A DNA stretch of 64,000 nucleotides. Origin: Cryptomeria japonica (Eukaryota > Streptophyta > Pinopsida > Cupressales > Cupressaceae). Position 1 is the first letter of the stretch. Every line of letters starts with the position of its first letter. The stretch is from the NCBI RefSeq assembly GCF_030272615.1, contig NC_081410.1, positions 507,491,942 to 507,555,941 of the forward strand, given 5' to 3'. Shown here piece after piece: positions 34,871 through 48,043 of the stretch. Below the pieces are notes generated by a model that ran no database searches, was not told the DNA's origin, and worked only from the letters and a program-made list of their open reading frames with translations. Both the position numbers and the translations under genes were made by a program.

Positions 34871-37213
34871 TGTTATATTATTTAAATTTAACTTTAGAGA
34901 TATGCATAAGAAATAAACTGAACATTTATTTTCAAAGTAACATGCATGCAATCATTAAAACTTCAAAAACAATACAAAACATAACCTCCACATAAATAAT
35001 TCATTTTGCAACCATATAATACTTAATAAAACATTGTATTTCCTTAAGTTATATTTAAAATACATTATAGTCAATCTTACAAATGGATCTCTCATTTCTA
35101 TTAAATGAGGACCTTAAAAATAATAGATACACTTCCTTACGAAAATAGATACAACATAGTTTCCCTTTACATTGTTGCAACTTAAAAACATAAATTTTTC
35201 ATTCCCAAATCTTTTTCTGTAAACAAATAAAACCAACAACTTCTACTTGTCCTTTTCCTTTCTTCCAACAACCTGCAAATAAATCATAGGCTATGACCAT
35301 GGAGTGCTCACCTCCCAGCCTAGGCTAACTAGTAGCCACCCCCGAGCTTGGAGAACCAAGCCCTAGACAAGTTACACACATGCAAACACAACAAGCAGGG
35401 GAAAACAATCACAACAGCATATTCCCAACCAAGGCTACACTGCACCACAAAATGTGATGATTTTACACGAGTGGTAGTGGACCAAATACCATGAGGAGAC
35501 TACAAGTATGGTAAAACACAAAGTCGCCTCATGGAAAACAAAGATATATCAAAAGTATAATAACCCCACATCCTTATGCCCCCCAAGGCATTCATGCCTT
35601 ATTTCCCTTCTTATAGCTCCCAAATGCATAAACAAGCCATGCAGCAAGAGTCACATAAATATCCCTTGAGATCACTCTCATAATGAGAGTCTCTCACTCA
35701 AGGGCTATCAAGCTTCTACCACCCACAAGACCATCCTCTCTCCCAAGAGTAGGAGGTCTTGGTTACTCTCCAAACACAGAATGCATACAAGAAATAAAAG
35801 ACATAATGCATAATAATTTTCACAAAAGAAAACACAAGAAACTAGCATTTTCTTACAAGCAAATCTTTTCAACATAACATGCAACATGAAAAGAATACAA
35901 AGAGATGTTAAACCAACCTTAAAACTATCCAATGGTATGCTAGATCTAGTTGAGGATGAGCAGCCCAATTCCTTCCCTCTCTACCCTTCGCCCAATTCCT
36001 ATACCAAATATGTTTTTCTTTTCAAAATTGCATTGTCTCCAAAAATGGAGAGTGGGTGATTACCCACAAAATCTCTCATTCTTGCCTAAGAAGACCTCAG
36101 TGAGTGTTCTCATAGGTTTCTAAAATTGAAAACGAAAAAAGTCCGAAAATATGAAAAGGGATCTCTCATCAAAAGGGAAAGTTAACTAAACTAGATGATG
36201 CCTTTTAAATTCAATTTTTGCACATCTTAGAAAACTCACTTTTTGGGATGACTAAACAGTCACATGGGAGTCGCCACATGCCTAAAATTACTCCTAACCC
36301 TTAGGTATACCTAATGGGCTTTAGGAAACACCTTTAAACTACCCCTAGGACTCCATTTAACCCCTTTTAAACCCATCTAAAGTTAACTTTCGGGTCAAAC
36401 CTAAGTTGACCACCCCAAAGATTCTCTACCCAAGGAAAATATAGAACCACATTAAATTATTCGAAAAGCTATGGTTAAAACCACTCCCTCCAAGAGAATT
36501 CAAAAATCAAGACATAAATCAACACATGTGTCAAGTGACACAATAAAAATACTTTTACAAAATTATACTTGAAATTTTGTCTCTTGTTGGATTTACACAA
36601 TTTAATAAATTCAATTTAACACACATGCCACATTCAATTTCACAAATAAAATACGATACAATCGGGGTGTTGTCTCTCCAAATAAACAAACCTTGGTTTT
36701 ATGAATGTACATAGGTCTAGGTTTGGTTCTCCATAATGTTTCCATGGTCACATGGATAATTTTCCTGCGCATCTGAATTACACATTAGTAATTCCAAATA
36801 ACCTCATATAACATAAAACACATGAATAAGAATACACATCAAACACTCTGCATACAATATATATTTAAACAAATCAATACATCTTACATCCAAATAAATC
36901 CACATAAGCAATTATCATAATCCCCATAATTTTAATCCATACGTAAAACATGCATCCTATTTCTATCAACATAGTAAAGTCCTGTAAATCCAAAATGACA
37001 TACATCATCCCCATTTATCATATTCTAGATTTATATAGAGTTCTGTATCTATAATGCATAGCAATGAAACATCAATATATATCAAAGTTATCCAAATAAT
37101 GGAATCATATAAGTTCTAAATCAAAAATTTATAAAAGTTAAAGCATCCATAATTGTCTCAACATGGAAAACACTGAAATGCTAGGATGAGTCGGGGTAGG
37201 GCCTCACATCCAG

Positions 37214-39663
37214 CTAGAACTAAAATCTTACAAGGAGATAGATATTTCATGCTAATCATTGATGACTATTATAGAATGTGTTGGGTTACTTTTCTCAAAG
37301 AAAAATCAGAAGCACTTGGGAAATTCAAGATATTCAAAGCAATTGTAGAGAATGAAACCGGTAAGAAAATCAAATGTCTGAGATCAGATAAAGGAGGTGA
37401 ATTCACATCTAAGGAATTTAATACATTCTATGAGGTGAATGGGATCAGAAGACAATTATTAGCACCCCAAACTCCCTAGCAAATTGGAGTTATAGAAAGG
37501 AAAAATAGAACTATCTTGGATGCAGCCAAAAGTATGTTATCAGAAGAAAATCTACTACATGTATATTGGAGAGAGGCAGTAAGCACAATAGTCTACACAT
37601 TCAATAAAGTTCACATCAAAGGTGAAACTAGTAAGACCCCTCATGAATTATGGTTTGGTATTACTCCTACTCTTAAATATTTTAGAATATTTGGACGTAA
37701 ATGCTACATTAGAAGAGATGAGTATATTGGAAAATTTGATCCAAGAAGTGATGAAGGAATATTTCTTGGTTATTCATCTAAGAGAAAAGCATATAAATGT
37801 TTTAACAAGAGATTGTAGAAAATTGTTGAGAGTACAAATATGAAGATTGATGAACAGCTTAGAGGAACTTCAGGGTATATAGACTCTGAACCAGCAATAG
37901 AGATACTGACAAATGAACCTACATTGAACACACTGGTATAGAATAAAGATCCAGTTACATCGTTATCATCTGAAAACTCCATTGTAACTGAAGAACAACA
38001 GCAAACAAAGACACCTCGGTATGTAAGATTGAACCACTCTGAAGATCAGATAATTGGGAACAAGCATCAAGGAGTTATGACTAGAGGAAGACTGGCAAAT
38101 GCAGAGGTATGTCTTATTTCTCAAATTGAACCAACATCAATTAATGAGGCATGTGAAGATAAACAATGGATTAAAGCTATGGAAGAAGAATTGGAACAAA
38201 TTAAAAAGAATAACACATGGACATTAGCTCCCTTTCCTAAAGACAAAAATGTAATTGGAAGAAAATGGATATTCAGGAAGAAACTTAATGAAGATGGTAG
38301 GGTAATCAGAAATAAAGAAAGACTAGTATGTAAAGGATATTCACAGAAAGAAGGAACTGATTACAATGAAACCTTTGCACCGATAGCTATAATTGAGGCA
38401 CTCAGATTATTCTTGGCTTTTGCAGCACACAAGAACTACAAAGTATATCAAATGGATATTAAATGTGCATTTCTGAATGAAGATCTTGAAGAAGAATTTT
38501 ATATTGAACAACCTGATGGATTTTCTTTGATAGATAAAAAAGATATGGTTTGCAGGTTAAGGAAAGCTTTGTATGGGTTGAAGCAAGCTCCAAGAGCTTG
38601 GTATGATAGATTGGATAAATATCTTTTGAAGATTGGTTTTTCTAAAGGTAATGCTGACAGCAACTTATACTATCAAGTGACTAATGACGACGTCTTGGTT
38701 ATAGAAGTTTTTGTTGATGATATAATCTTTGGAGGAGAAGATGGATTATGTAAAGATTTTTCTATTGAAATGCAACAAGAATTTGAAATGTCTATGATTG
38801 GAGAGATAAAATTCATTTTAGGATTTTAGATTTCATAGACTGATAAAGGTATATTCTTGAGTCAATCTAAGTAATTGAAGGAGTTACTAAAGAAATTTGG
38901 CATGGAATACTCTAAACCGATAAGCACGCCTATGACTACAAATGACAAATTATAACTAAGGGATGAATCAACACCTGTTAATACGACTAGGTACAAGTCT
39001 ATGATAGGAGGACTACTATATTTGACACAAACAAGACCTGATATTATGAATGCAATATGTATTGTTTCAAGATTTTAGAGTAATCCTAAAGAAAATCATG
39101 AATCAGCAGTAAAAAGTATTTTTCCATACTTACAAGGCACTACAAATATTGGCTTATGGTATCCTAGAGATGAAAAATTTGAATTATGTGCATACACAGA
39201 TGCGAATTGGACAGGAGATGTAGATGATAGAAAAAGAACCACCGGCGGATCATTTTTTCTTGGAAGCAGATTAATTTCTTGGTTGAGTAAGAAACAAAGC
39301 TACACATCTTTATCAATAGCACAATCAGAATATGTTGCAACAGCAACTAATTCCACATGGGTATTATGGCTTAAGAAAATGTTGAAGGACATAAAGGTAA
39401 AATGCAAGGAACCTATAACTATCTATTGTGATAATATAACAACAATTGATATATCTAAGAATCTGGTACTACATTCAAAAACTAAACATGTTTCTATCAA
39501 ATTGAATTTTCTAAAAGAGAATGTTGAAGCAAAAGAAGTAAAATTGGTTTATGTGAACACTAAAGAATAGATTGCATATAATTTTACTAAGCCTTTGCCT
39601 AAGGAGACTTTTGAATATCTCAAAGATCAGCTTGGGATCATACCCTCACTGGTAGAGACTTAG
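37214..39663 (+). pseudogene. Element D gag-pol, second part (integrase, RT, RNase H)
   Basis: The frame resumes after GyB and its duplicated 5 bases. Integrase: GDRYFMLIIDDYYRMCWVTF, KCLRSDKGGEF, IERKNRTI, KTPHELWFGITPTLKYFRIF. RT: NNTWTLAPFPKDKNVIGRKW, MDIKCAFLNEDLEEEFYIEQ, KALYGLKQAPRAWYDRLDKY, then VFVDDIIFGGED. RNase H: YLQGTTNIGLWYPRDEKFEL, TGGSFFLGSRLISW, KPLPKETFEYL, ending with TAG at 39661. In-frame stops: TAG at 37477, 37816, 37939, 38827, 38836, 39076 and 39568; TAA at 38872 and 38953. With the 5' part, the frame is 1386 codons long after removal of GyB. No frameshift seen. Confidence 0.92.
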
Positions 39664-39740
39664 ACAGTTGATGTTTGTCATCAACTGGCAGAACTAACAG
39701 TGAAATCTTTTACTCTGGCTTTGATGAGGAGAGCTACTTC

Positions 39741-40035
39741 TCAAGGGGAGTAGCTAGTATACTGAATGACTTGGTATTTTGTATTTGAACCTAGTTTTTT
39801 TATTGCTTGGGCATTTGATGTCAAAGGGGGAGAGATTGATATGGAAAAACACATGTTACTCCTAAGGGGAGAAACTTTATCTCTTGGGGAGATATTGATT
39901 ACTCTTTGTATCTATATTTTACTTTCTGTTTATGATCTCTTTGGGAGATTGTTGGTTCTTGGTATTTGGCATTTTTGTCTTGGCACTTTGATGGTTTTTC
40001 CATCTTGTGTTGCCATCCATGCCAAAGGGGGAGAT
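39741..40035 (+). promoter_or_regulatory. Element D polypurine tract ladder
   Basis: Purine blocks at 39741 (TCAAGGGGAG), 39822 (CAAAGGGGGAGAGATTG), 39862 (CTAAGGGGAGA), 39883 (CTTGGGGAGATATTG) and 40024-40035 (AAAGGGGGAGAT, touching the LTR). The last is the functional position. The repeats match the multi-PPT hallmark of Sireviruses. Confidence 0.82.
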
Positions 40036-41151
40036 TGTTGGTATTTTGATATGTTGATATGGTTTTGTCATTGATGTCAACACTTATCAACTCTAGTCAA
40101 CCTACTAGCACTTGGAGAATTGGCAAGGTTCACTGACAAGAAAGTGACTTATGCACAGTCACTGGTATCTGGTTCACTGGCAGGATATATTGTTCACCGA
40201 CACTTGGAATTACATGGTGAATACTTGTTTATGTCGAAGACATCATTTGGAAACTTTGTCTTGAATATTTTTTCATTGGTATATTAGGGTTTGCATATTT
40301 GCTGTTACTAGCAAATAGGTCCAGGATAAGCACCAATAGGCTTATCTACTCCAGATCAGCACGACACACTATTGAGATGTTTTGTTGTTATTGTAAATGC
40401 ATTAAGCCGACATGTTGTATCAGATATTGCATCGGTTATTGTTTTACTTGTAAATTGTTTTTATTGTAATATCTTTTGTAAAGCCGACCTACGCATTTTG
40501 GTCCTAGGCTTCGGTATATATGTAAGATCTTATTTGATCGAAGGATGAAGTAAGGGATGTGAATGCGAAAAGGATTGCAATAAGGTATATGTGAGAATAA
40601 GAAGAGTTATACATGCAGACATTATTTGAAGGTTGAAGGAAGATTTGAAGAAGGCACATTAGAGTTAAACCGGTACTGAATCCAGCATATGGAGATGCTA
40701 TTTTGAGCAGTACATTATTATTGGATTTAACCATCCAATTATAGTCAGTGTGACTCCCATTTGTGATTGAGCAATGAGCTCTAGGCGCTTGGCCTTTCTA
40801 CATGTGCAGACCCCATATTGTACACACATACTATCTGCAGTAGTATCATCTGATTGTGGGTAAGGTTTCCCATAGTGGTTTTTCCTCTTACAGGGTTTCC
40901 ATGTACAAGCATTGGTGTTATGTGTTGTGGATGTTATTGTCTTTCTATTTCATGCATTAATCTTTACCGGTACTACATTTAACTGATAAACTGGCTTTCG
41001 ACATAAAGTTTCTTTACTGGTACTACAATTAACTGATAAACTGGCTACCAACAGAAAGTTTGGTTAAGTTAATTTTTGTTTGAATTCATTTGACAACTGA
41101 TTCACACCCCCCCCCCCCCTCCCTTGTCTTAGTTGTCTCTGGGACCTAACA
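40036..41151 (+). repeat. Element D 3' LTR
   Basis: 1116 bases, same ends as the 5' LTR. It has an extra about 40-base partial repeat near 40968-41050, where the segment with TACTGGTACTACAATTAACT recurs. The C run near 41108 is shared with the 5' LTR. Confidence 0.93.
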
Positions 41152-41156
41152 GTTGT

Positions 41157-41710
41157 AAATATTAAATCTTTTAAAAGAAATATAAATGTGGATAATTTGG
41201 TGCAACTTGTCTTGGATTGTAATTGGATATGTACCATTAATTCCAAACTTTGATTGGTCAAATACACCTTCACATGTAAACATGCATTAGTTTACGATGC
41301 AAACATTTATTAGTCATTTTAATATTTCTTAATGGCTAAAACACAGAAAAAATATTTGGTGGTTAGGTGTACATGGAATGAATCGTAAATGGAAAATGGG
41401 TGGCTACTGGTGCTTTTCCTCTAGTGAAACATTAAAAGATTCATGTCTTTATTTATGAGAAAAAATATTTCTTTAAATCTAAAAAAGAAACCACAAACAT
41501 GACTTAGTGCACAATTTGGGGACTATTTTGAACATGCCAACATAAAAGCATGTTGATGTGGCATCATATGTGAACACATGAACTCAAAGCACCATTTTAT
41601 AAGCAAGAAACTTGACAAGTAAATTTCTCTACAAAATTGAGAGTGATTTGAAATATTCACATAGTTTTTTGGTAGGCACAAAGTTAGAGTGCTCCACTAT
41701 AGGGCCATCT
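41157..41710. other. Non-coding flank of element D
   Basis: AT-rich sequence that continues the target of element D. No coding similarity or repeat recognised. Confidence 0.5.
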
Positions 41711-42179
41711 TGTAATGCCCACGAAAATACCCTACAAAAATTAAGCAAAGTAATATACTCAAATGGAGGATTTTTTTTTTAAACATCTGGATCTAATGCT
41801 ACACATCATATCATCTACACAATGAGTTATCATTCATTTCATTTAAGCATAAAGAACATAGAACATACACAAAATTACACTAACCAAATAAGCAAGAGGA
41901 ATAAACATCACAATCATTACAACTTTCTCCCTAGGGTACCTTAACATCATTACTTAATTATCTACCATAAGCAATAACATCTACTGACTTGATTACAACA
42001 CTAATCATCAATTAATCCTTTATCATATCCAACTACAACTTATATATTTATCCTATCATTATGATATGCAAGATACTTGATTATTTAATCACTATGAGAT
42101 GCATTCTACTCAATCATGATATACTTACTTCTTAAATGCAAGACTAATCCCTTTTTCTTAAGTTCATTTTATAACCCTA
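41711..42179. repeat. LTR fragment starting TGTAATGCCC
   Basis: TGTAATGCCCACGAAAATACC resembles in its first bases and layout (T-run, then an ATGAGTTAT segment) the LTR starting at 59789 and, more remotely, the GyB LTR start TGTCATGCCC. It is cut after about 470 bases by the solo LTR at 42180. Confidence 0.5.
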
Positions 42180-43811
42180 TGTAGGGAAAAAAGTGAGACT
42201 AAGCAAACAAGTCCTAATCCCACTCTCATGTACACACCATGGAATATGAAAGAGCCTACGAAGGTAACACACTTCGGCTACTTCTTGTGAGGAAGAGAGA
42301 GCCAAGGATTACCTCTTAGGGTTTCTATTCCTTTGCTGCAAATGAGAGGAAGAAGTGATGCAAAAGTGCAGATTTGAATGATTTAACTTAGAATACAAGT
42401 ATGCATAAACAACCCTAATCTAGAGTAATTGATATGCTACTGAAAAGTACAAATTAAGAGGCAAATTCAGAGGTACACCTGTGTCATAAATTTGAATGAA
42501 AATATCTAGGACCAGGGTGCTATGCCACTATCCTAATTCTATAGGTCTGAAGCTGTATCTATCAAGTTGGGATTTGAAGACTAAAACTTGTTGCTCTATC
42601 AAATCTTATTGAAAACAAGGTGGACCACTGTGTCACACCCCTGTCCCAGGGGTTTCTAGTGAATTGAGCCCTCTGGAACACTCTTTGTGCACTCTACTGG
42701 TCTGGAAACTTGGAGCGACGCTTGTATTTGAATCTGCACCAGTAGATGAAAAGTAGGGTTTCAGGTAGCTAAGTAGGGTTTTGCCTTAGTCAAACCCCTA
42801 TTTTGGTGATTTCCACCTCAACTTATAGCCGAATTGTAAAGTAAAATAGTGTGTGCAAGAACCTTGTGTGTGTGCAACATCCTAGGATGAGAGAAAATAA
42901 TCTAGAGCAACCCTAATTGCTTGTAATTGACAAAATAAATGCTCTAAATCAATTATGCAAAGTGATATAAAGCATGAATGTAAACCAATTTGATGTAAAG
43001 AAGCTCATACAAAGACTTGAAAACAACATGAAACCATACCAAACCCTAAGGGAGGTACAAGACAATCTTCAGTTGGTGATATCCTATTGCTTTCCTACAT
43101 CTTCAAAATCCCCCAATTGATGAAAGAATGCTTGATGTACACTTGAATGTTTTTGTTGAATATTATTGAAGACTCTAAAGGTCTTCTCTTTCACTACATA
43201 GAAGGCTCCTTATAATCACTCCAAAAGCTTTTTTCTAGATTCGATTCCTTAGGCCTTCAATTGAAGAAAGACAACTCTTATGTATGAAACCTTAGATCTT
43301 AATTTCATCTTTAGGCCAACCTAGGATTTAAATATACCACCAATGTTTTGGGGTTAAGCATCATTAAATCATAGAATTATGCTCTCAAAATTTCAAGAAA
43401 AATGTTGGGGACTGTGTGCAAAGTGCACATGGTCTGACCAACTTTTCACCAAATTTTTCAGGGTCATTAGATATGATGATATGAGACTGGATCCCAAAGT
43501 TATAGCTGATTTCAAGATGTTTTGACATGCGAAATTGGGCCTTAAAGGTTGAAATGGGACATAATTAAGGTTTATGATTTAATGATTAATTGGAGGAATA
43601 AAATGAAAGGGGCACACTTAGGGTAAAGGGCCCAACTTTATAACATGTGAAGAGGTGAAATATGAATTTAGATTTAATTAAATTAATTAATTAATTACTT
43701 AAAGGAGATGAGAAATGCAAGATACAAAACACACTAAGGTGGGTGCTAAACCAAGCATTGAATTGCACCACCCTAGAAAGGGTGTATAATTTATATGCAA
43801 GTTAAAGTACA
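42180..43811 (-). repeat. Solo LTR, inverse copy of the 11408 family
   Basis: Read on the minus strand it matches the solo LTR at 11408-13039 at both ends and inside: TTTAGCACCC near the start, TTTCATACATAAGAGTTG in place of TTTCATATATAAGAGC, and GAATACGAAAGAGCC-type sequence near the end. Plus-strand bounds are TGTAGGG and AAGTACA. No equal 5-bp flanks were found (CCCTA left, GAAAA right). It is more diverged than the first copy, so older or truncated. Confidence 0.7.
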
Positions 43812-44319
43812 GAAAAATCAAACAGCATTTGAAAAATGATATATCCATAAGTTGTCGGACGAAGCTCCCAGTGGTATCTATAGTACACAGTTAAGAATCG
43901 GACCCTATAAAACCACATGTTAGATCAGAAAATCATCTAATACTTACTAGGTAAAGTGATGAAAGTTGTGGGTAGGTATATGCCCTCTGTTTCAGCTTGC
44001 TTATTAGTGAGGTGAAATAGGGTATCATATTTACCACAATGAATGGTGATAAAAATCTTGATGAAAACATGTTCGCAACAAGGATCGATTATACATCCAA
44101 GCGCTTTATGGAACAAATATGGAGTAAGAGAGAAAATTCATGATTCTAATTCCACTAATGAGATGAAAATCACATCTCCCTAGCTCAAGTTATGATAGAT
44201 TGAGTGAAAAGAGAAAAATTAGGGTTTTTTAAATTAAATTCATAAAACGAAAAAAGCTTACCTCATAAATATGAAAGTGACACTCTCATTTGTCATGTTT
44301 TAATTTTCTACAATATTAA
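43812..44319. other. Non-coding stretch upstream of the pseudogene
   Basis: No coding similarity. A GGGTTTTTTAAATTAAATTC segment and a TTGCAG at about 44321-44326, a possible 3' splice site, precede the first possible exon of the plant-mobile-domain pseudogene. Confidence 0.4.
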
Positions 44320-46018
44320 TTGCAGAGGAGTGCACACATCATTCATCATGACTCGATGTCGATACAAGCAACCCATGCGGATGGAGATCCTGCACAGAGC
44401 CTTTTTGACGGCAGACCACTCAACAAGGTGAGTTGACCTTTTGTTGACTCTTCTTTGACTTTTTTATTTATGCTAATTTTCAAGAGTAATGATGTCACTG
44501 CCTAGATCAGGAATGTGCCCCTTGTTCAAGCCCCACGTGCCCTAGGGCGCCCTGGTCCTCTTTGGGTGCCCTAGTCCCAAGGGGGTGCCCTATTTCCAGA
44601 GGGGTGCCTTGGTTCTTCTAGGGCCCCCTGGTCCTAGCTCAGAGTGGCCAAGGGTCACATGGGATCAGGCGTTAGATAGATAGGATAGATTGACCGATTA
44701 CTGATGATTTGATGTTTTCAATTTTGTATATTCCTCCCTATATTCACAACCATACTGGCGGTCACACCTTCCAAAGCCTGCGAAGTCAGATTCTTCTGCT
44801 CTCACGAGAGGATAGAGAGCTTCTCCATAGTGTAGGGTTGTGGTGCATGATGACCATGCCCACCATCAAGTTCTATCTAGCAATGATGATGGTACTAATG
44901 AAGAGATGTACTAATGAAGAGATGGGACATGGATACCTCTACTATTCTGCTACTTGTGGGGGAGATGACAATCACACTTGAGGATGTTTACTGCATACTC
45001 CATCTTCCCTTCAAAGGAGAGGCAGTGAGATATCGATTTGATCGCATCGCTGTTGATTATTAGAGGGAGCAGATCTACTACATCAGGAGAGATATGCTTG
45101 GTGAGATGAGGGGCCGCATTATGATCAGTTGGCTCCTCCATCCCACTCATGAGATTCTTCTAGTGAGATGGCTTATGATTTCTACCATCGTATTAGCCAT
45201 GTTCCCTAATGGGTGAAACACTCACATGCATGGAGGTCCCACTTACACAGTAAGAGACATGGAGAAACATCAGAGGGTATTCTCCTAGGGGCAGAGCATG
45301 CTAGCCCACTTCTACCATGAGCTAGGAGAGTACATGTTTGGAAAGGGATGCAGTTTGATGACCTACACACTACTACAGATATCAATATTTGAGCACATTA
45401 CATGCACTAGACCCATTGGGATACCCATTGAATTGGTATCGGAGCAACCTAGAGTGATCGCATATCCACTTGCCCATGAGTGCCGATTCGGTGATCTACT
45501 GCATTGGAGAGTGAGTTTTGATAGATTGACAACAGAGGTCATTAGAAGGAGACCCTACCTTAGGATGTTCATGTGGGTAGGGATATAGAGGTAGTTGTTC
45601 TACATGCAGCATAACCATCTACTAGAGGGATGATACAACCACCTCGTGGTCCCATTCTACTTCGACTGAGTTTGGTGGCAATTTGGATTTGAGCAGTGTG
45701 TTCCTACAGAGGTGCCTATCTATATCCAACACTCATGTGTGACTCCTAGGTTGAGAGCCATTCTAAGGCCTACCAATGATTAGATTGACATCATAGATTC
45801 AGATGGGTTAGATCGGGGCATTAGAATTGATTATAGAGATGATGTGGGCACACACCGATGATGCATCACATGGTGGGGTAGGACATACCCTAGAGCCATC
45901 TTTCAAGTATACTATCCTAGAGGGAACCCCGAGCCATGGAGACACATAAGTGATGAGGAAGAGCCTAACACATCTGAGGAGGACATAGATGATCAAGATG
46001 ATGATGCAAGGTAGAAGG
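44320..46018 (+). pseudogene. Plant mobile domain (PMD)-like pseudogene, interrupted by element B
   Basis: Not a retroviral domain. From about 44776: LRSQILLLSREDRELLHSVG, then, after one extra G in a run (44958-44962), GEMTITLEDVYCILHLPFKG, the hallmark of the plant mobile domain (the aminotransferase-like family related to MAIN/MAIL1). The same frame stays readable from 44956 to 46013: HPTHEILLVRWLM, MLAHFYHELGEYMFGKG, LQISIFEHITCTRPIG, VWWQFGFEQCVPTEVPIYIQ, YYPRGNPEPWRHISDEEE and an acidic tail. Stops include TAG at 45061, TGA at 45214 and several beyond 45588. A possible first exon ends at a GTGAGT donor at 44428. Some PMD genes are carried by transposons, so the origin (host or element) is open. 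Confidence 0.72.
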
Positions 46019-47789
46019 TGTTGGACATAATGGATCAGTGAGAGGGGGGTGAATTAGTGATTTGAACTCTTTTCTTTTAACAAGAAGATACCGGTAATAA
46101 ATAAAACAAACTGAGTGTTGACCGGTAAGTTAAACAATGCAAGAAGGGTGTGTGAATGGTATTGCTAAAACATTAATGTAACACATGCACAAAGATGCAA
46201 CACACAACACCATATATATATGAGGAAAACCCAATGCGGGAAAAACCTCGGTGAGAATAGCTGTTGGAGATCTTTTGCTCCAATCTAGCCTCACAATAAC
46301 TCTTTGATTACAATGTTTAGTGCACCAACCCAATGAGCACCAACCCCTAATTTATGAGCTCCAACTCAAAGGAGCACCAACCCCTACACAATTTATAGGC
46401 TATAACCTAAATGAGCTACAAACCCTACACTAAGCTACAACTTAGTGAAAACAATATAAAACCCAATTATACAAATCATATCACTGTTGCAAATGAAGTT
46501 TTAGAACCTTACAATATTCTCTTGTGTTAGTTTCAGCCTTACCGGTCTATATTCCCTCCACCCACTCAGCAACTTGACTTTGTTGATTACTTTTCGTAAT
46601 CCCCTCTCACAAATGTCTCTCCTTTCCCAATTCACACTTGTTCACTCTCAATTAGACACATCGTCTGTCAATTTGTCACCTCTATGGTCAATGCACTCTC
46701 CACTGATTGTTCCTTATACTGGTTTACTCTTCTTCTCCTTATCAATCAATTCTTCACTCATAAACACTTCAAGTGTTTATCTCTTTAGTTCTCAGACAAC
46801 AATTTCACACTTGTCTTCACTCTGCAGTAGCAAAATCAATAGCCTCAAGTCATCATATTTAACCTTGAGCTTTCCTGCCAAGAAATAATTAAAACTTAAA
46901 TAGTTAGGGTTTCCTTCACCCGACAAGATTTGCATGAGATCTGATCCAGTCTATCTTGGATCGATCAATTGTATTCGAGGAATACATCTGTACATGTTTT
47001 CCATTATCCAATGCATACTTGCTAAAGATAGAAATCTCATACATGATTTTCTATCTTGAATTTTGTCAACTCATAAAAGGATCAACTATTTTCTTCTTGA
47101 GGTCTTCTTGCAATCTGATTTATTTGCTTTGATCTAGGTGCCAACTACTCCTTGATTTTCCTCTGTCATTTTTTCTTCCTTGAGTCGCATCAGTCAGTTA
47201 CAATCCCGTGATTTTTGGTTGTTTCATTAATGTTGACTAGCTGTTTCAACAACCATGTCGATGGAGACTTCACCGACCTTTGCATGTTTTCCACCTCAGC
47301 TCCACATGGCATCACAATGGTCATACACTCATCTCACCAACACAAGGTCAGTTTACACTTGAACATTCAACAAACTCATACCAGTCCAAGCCTTTACCGG
47401 TGAGACCTTCTTCTCCTGCTAATTGGTAGTGCACACTACACCAGTAGTACATTTTCACCTCTGGTGGCTTGTGATTTCTTTTAACATTCTTCCTCTTCAT
47501 CATAAATAGACAACCAAACTCTAGACTAGTTTAAGCTCTACCGGTTATCACTCAACATGCTCACACACACATGCATCTCACCTTATACCGGTGAAGTCAT
47601 TGATAGTTGCAACAACTTCTTGTGTTTCACTCTTTCACCATACCAGTTTATAGGCCTTCATGTTAATCTTCTCAATACCTTATTTTTCTTTCACCATACC
47701 GGTACACTCTTGTTCATACTAGATGACATACCTCAACCGACAGCCTGCTTGCAATACTGGTTGACATCAATGAAAACTCAATGCCAACA
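46019..47789 (-). repeat. Element B 3' LTR
   Basis: 1771 bases from TGTTGGACAT to GCCAACA. It has AGAGGGGGGTGAAT near its start, GGAAAACCCAATGCGGG with AAAAACCTCGG at 46222-46252, and repeated ACCGGT boxes (46090, 46122, 47395, 47540, 47586, 47698). Confidence 0.87.
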
Positions 47790-47985
47790 ATCTCCTCTTT
47801 TGGCACTAATGTCAACATCTTCTTTTTCAATTTCTCTCCCCCTATGACAATAGTGGAAAAGGGAATTTGAGTCTGACACCAATAATCTCTCCCTTGAATG
47901 CATCGATTTAAGACACACTCTCCCCCTATGTCCATGCTTCATGATTCATGATTCATAAGATAGTAGCAATGGTTGACTCCCCCTA
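47790..47985 (-). promoter_or_regulatory. Element B polypurine tract ladder
   Basis: Pyrimidine blocks ATCTCCTCTTTTGGCAC (47790), TCTCCCCCTATGAC (47835), AATCTCTCCCTTGAATGC (47883), TCTCCCCCTATGTCC (47920) and CTCCCCCTAAATC (47976) are purine tracts on the element strand. The one at 47790 touches the LTR. Confidence 0.78.
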
Positions 47986-48043
47986 AATCATGCAATCTCC
48001 TGTACATTCAAGTACTGCCAGATGGTGGGACAACTCCCATATT

